NCBI GenBank assembly: GCA_001915545.1
Contig: MNQS01000171.1
Location: 1-6,936, forward strand
Reading direction: 5' to 3'
DNA: 6,936 nucleotides
Source: Bacteroides sp. 43_108
Lineage (GTDB): Bacteria; Bacteroidota; Bacteroidia; Bacteroidales; Bacteroidaceae
Shown: positions 6,292 to 6,936 of the stretch, one piece after another
How the letters are laid out: the number at the start of each line of letters is the position of its first letter
Numbering within the stretch: position 1 is the stretch's first letter
Notes under the pieces: model-generated
Told to the model about the DNA's origin: nothing
Seen by the model: the letters and a program-made list of their open reading frames with translations, nothing else
Databases searched by the model: none
Made by a program: the position numbers and the translations under genes

Positions 6292-6885
6292 ATGAGTGAA
6301 GAGTTTAAAGATAAGAAGATAGCATTAAACAGTAAAATATCTCGTTTGGAAGGAGATATACATTTTTATGAGGATTATAAACTTGAATTATTAAAGGATC
6401 TAGAAGATATTCAGAAAAAGATAAAATATTTAAAACACAAAAAAGAATATCTTAATCAGGATTATTTGAAAAGTTTAGCTACATATAATGAACTATCTAA
6501 CGATATTCAGAAGCTTACTAGTGATATAAATATAATAGATTATGGCATTTATAAACCAATTTATAATTAGGAAGATTCTGAAACCTATAAAAAAGAACTG
6601 GAACATGTTATTGATTTGCAGAAAGAAATGATAAAAAATAATACAGCTGCAATTTGTGATACGACTTGGACAATTAATGGAAGTACAGTTAAAGGTCAAT
6701 CTTTTGTAAAAAATAATACCCAGCTTATCTTGAGGGCCTTTAATGGTGACTGTAATGCAATTATGGCTAAAGTAAGATGGGATAATTATCAATTGTTATT
6801 AGAACGCTTGAATAGAGTATATAAAAAATTAAATGCCCTCATTGCTGTCCGGAGAAAATTCGCCAAAACAGCTATTATTAATTAA
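6292..6885 (+). pseudogene. Broken coiled-coil / DUF4041 gene (SNIPE- or T5orf172-type remnant)
   Basis: One frame runs from the ATG at 6292 to TAA at 6883-6885 but is interrupted by TAG at 6568-6570. Before the stop, 92 codons encode a charged coiled coil (about residues 5-80) leading into IDYGIYKPIYN. Straight after it, the same frame continues with EDSETYKKELE, KEMIKNNTAAICDTTWTING and LILRAFNGDCNAIMAKVRWDN, the hallmark of DUF4041. Homology therefore spans the stop, and reading the halves as two genes is less likely. Intact relatives are much longer and end in a GIY-YIG-like T5orf172 nuclease domain. Here homology fades after LNAL (about 6840) and stops soon follow. DUF4041 plus a GIY-YIG nuclease is the architecture of the anti-phage protein SNIPE, which also has an N-terminal membrane segment not seen here. 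The start is 47 bases after the AlbA_2 gene with no clear promoter, so it may rely on read-through. Bases 6886-6936 show no other feature. A sequencing error at the TAG remains possible. Confidence 0.7.
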
Positions 6886-6936
6886 TAATCAGTTAGTTAC
6901 CAAGCTAATAAAATTTTTCGATTAGAAATCATAGTT

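Noticed and set aside
6493..6792. 99-codon minus-strand reading frame
   Set aside because: Antisense to the DUF4041 homology, which is clear on the plus strand; the product is low-complexity Ile/Phe/Tyr-rich.
6616..6885. Separate 89-residue gene beginning at the ATG at 6616
   Set aside because: Same frame as 6292-6570, and family homology already runs through 6571-6615, so it is better read as the second half of one broken gene.

Overview
The window is AT-rich and looks like a Bacteroidota chromosome, most likely Bacteroidales. Both promoters that sit correctly in front of a gene carry the phylum-typical -7 box TAnnTTTG (here TACCTTTG), at 190-197 and 4658-4665. The gene starts have little or no Shine-Dalgarno sequence, and the protein families found are common in gut Bacteroidales. 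The stop at 878-880 is TAG, so the standard code applies.

Layout: (1) 1-208 holds the possible tail of an upstream gene ending at 69, a terminator-like hairpin at 55-84, an AT-rich spacer with a 20-bp near-palindrome (144-163), and a promoter. (2) 209-4496 is a compact three-gene rightward operon: a SatD-like protein with a nucleotidyl-cyclase-like N-terminus and a C-terminal helix-turn-helix; a DUF3307 polytopic membrane protein whose start overlaps the satD-like stop; and, after a 3-base gap, a 975-residue protein combining an archaeo-eukaryotic-type primase, a superfamily II helicase and a phospholipase-D-like domain, the architecture catalogued as the TOTE conflict system. (3) 4497-4708 is an intergenic stretch with a rightward promoter for the next gene and a possible leftward promoter next to an inverted repeat. 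(4) 4709-6244 encodes a Schlafen AlbA_2 / GHKL-like ATP-binding / winged-helix protein with an odd tandem repeat in its linker. (5) 6292-6885 is a broken coiled-coil/DUF4041 gene with an in-frame TAG and no C-terminal nuclease domain; it resembles the front half of SNIPE-like or T5orf172-type anti-phage nucleases.

Taken together this reads as a piece of a defence or accessory island: one apparently intact primase-helicase system with two unusual companions, one Schlafen-like gene and one decayed DUF4041 gene. The most notable point is the tight coupling of the SatD/DUF3307 pair to the TOTE-type effector. This suggests, as inference only, that a nucleotide-binding regulator and a membrane protein act with the primase-helicase. 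No tRNA, rRNA, CRISPR array, transposase or integrase was seen.
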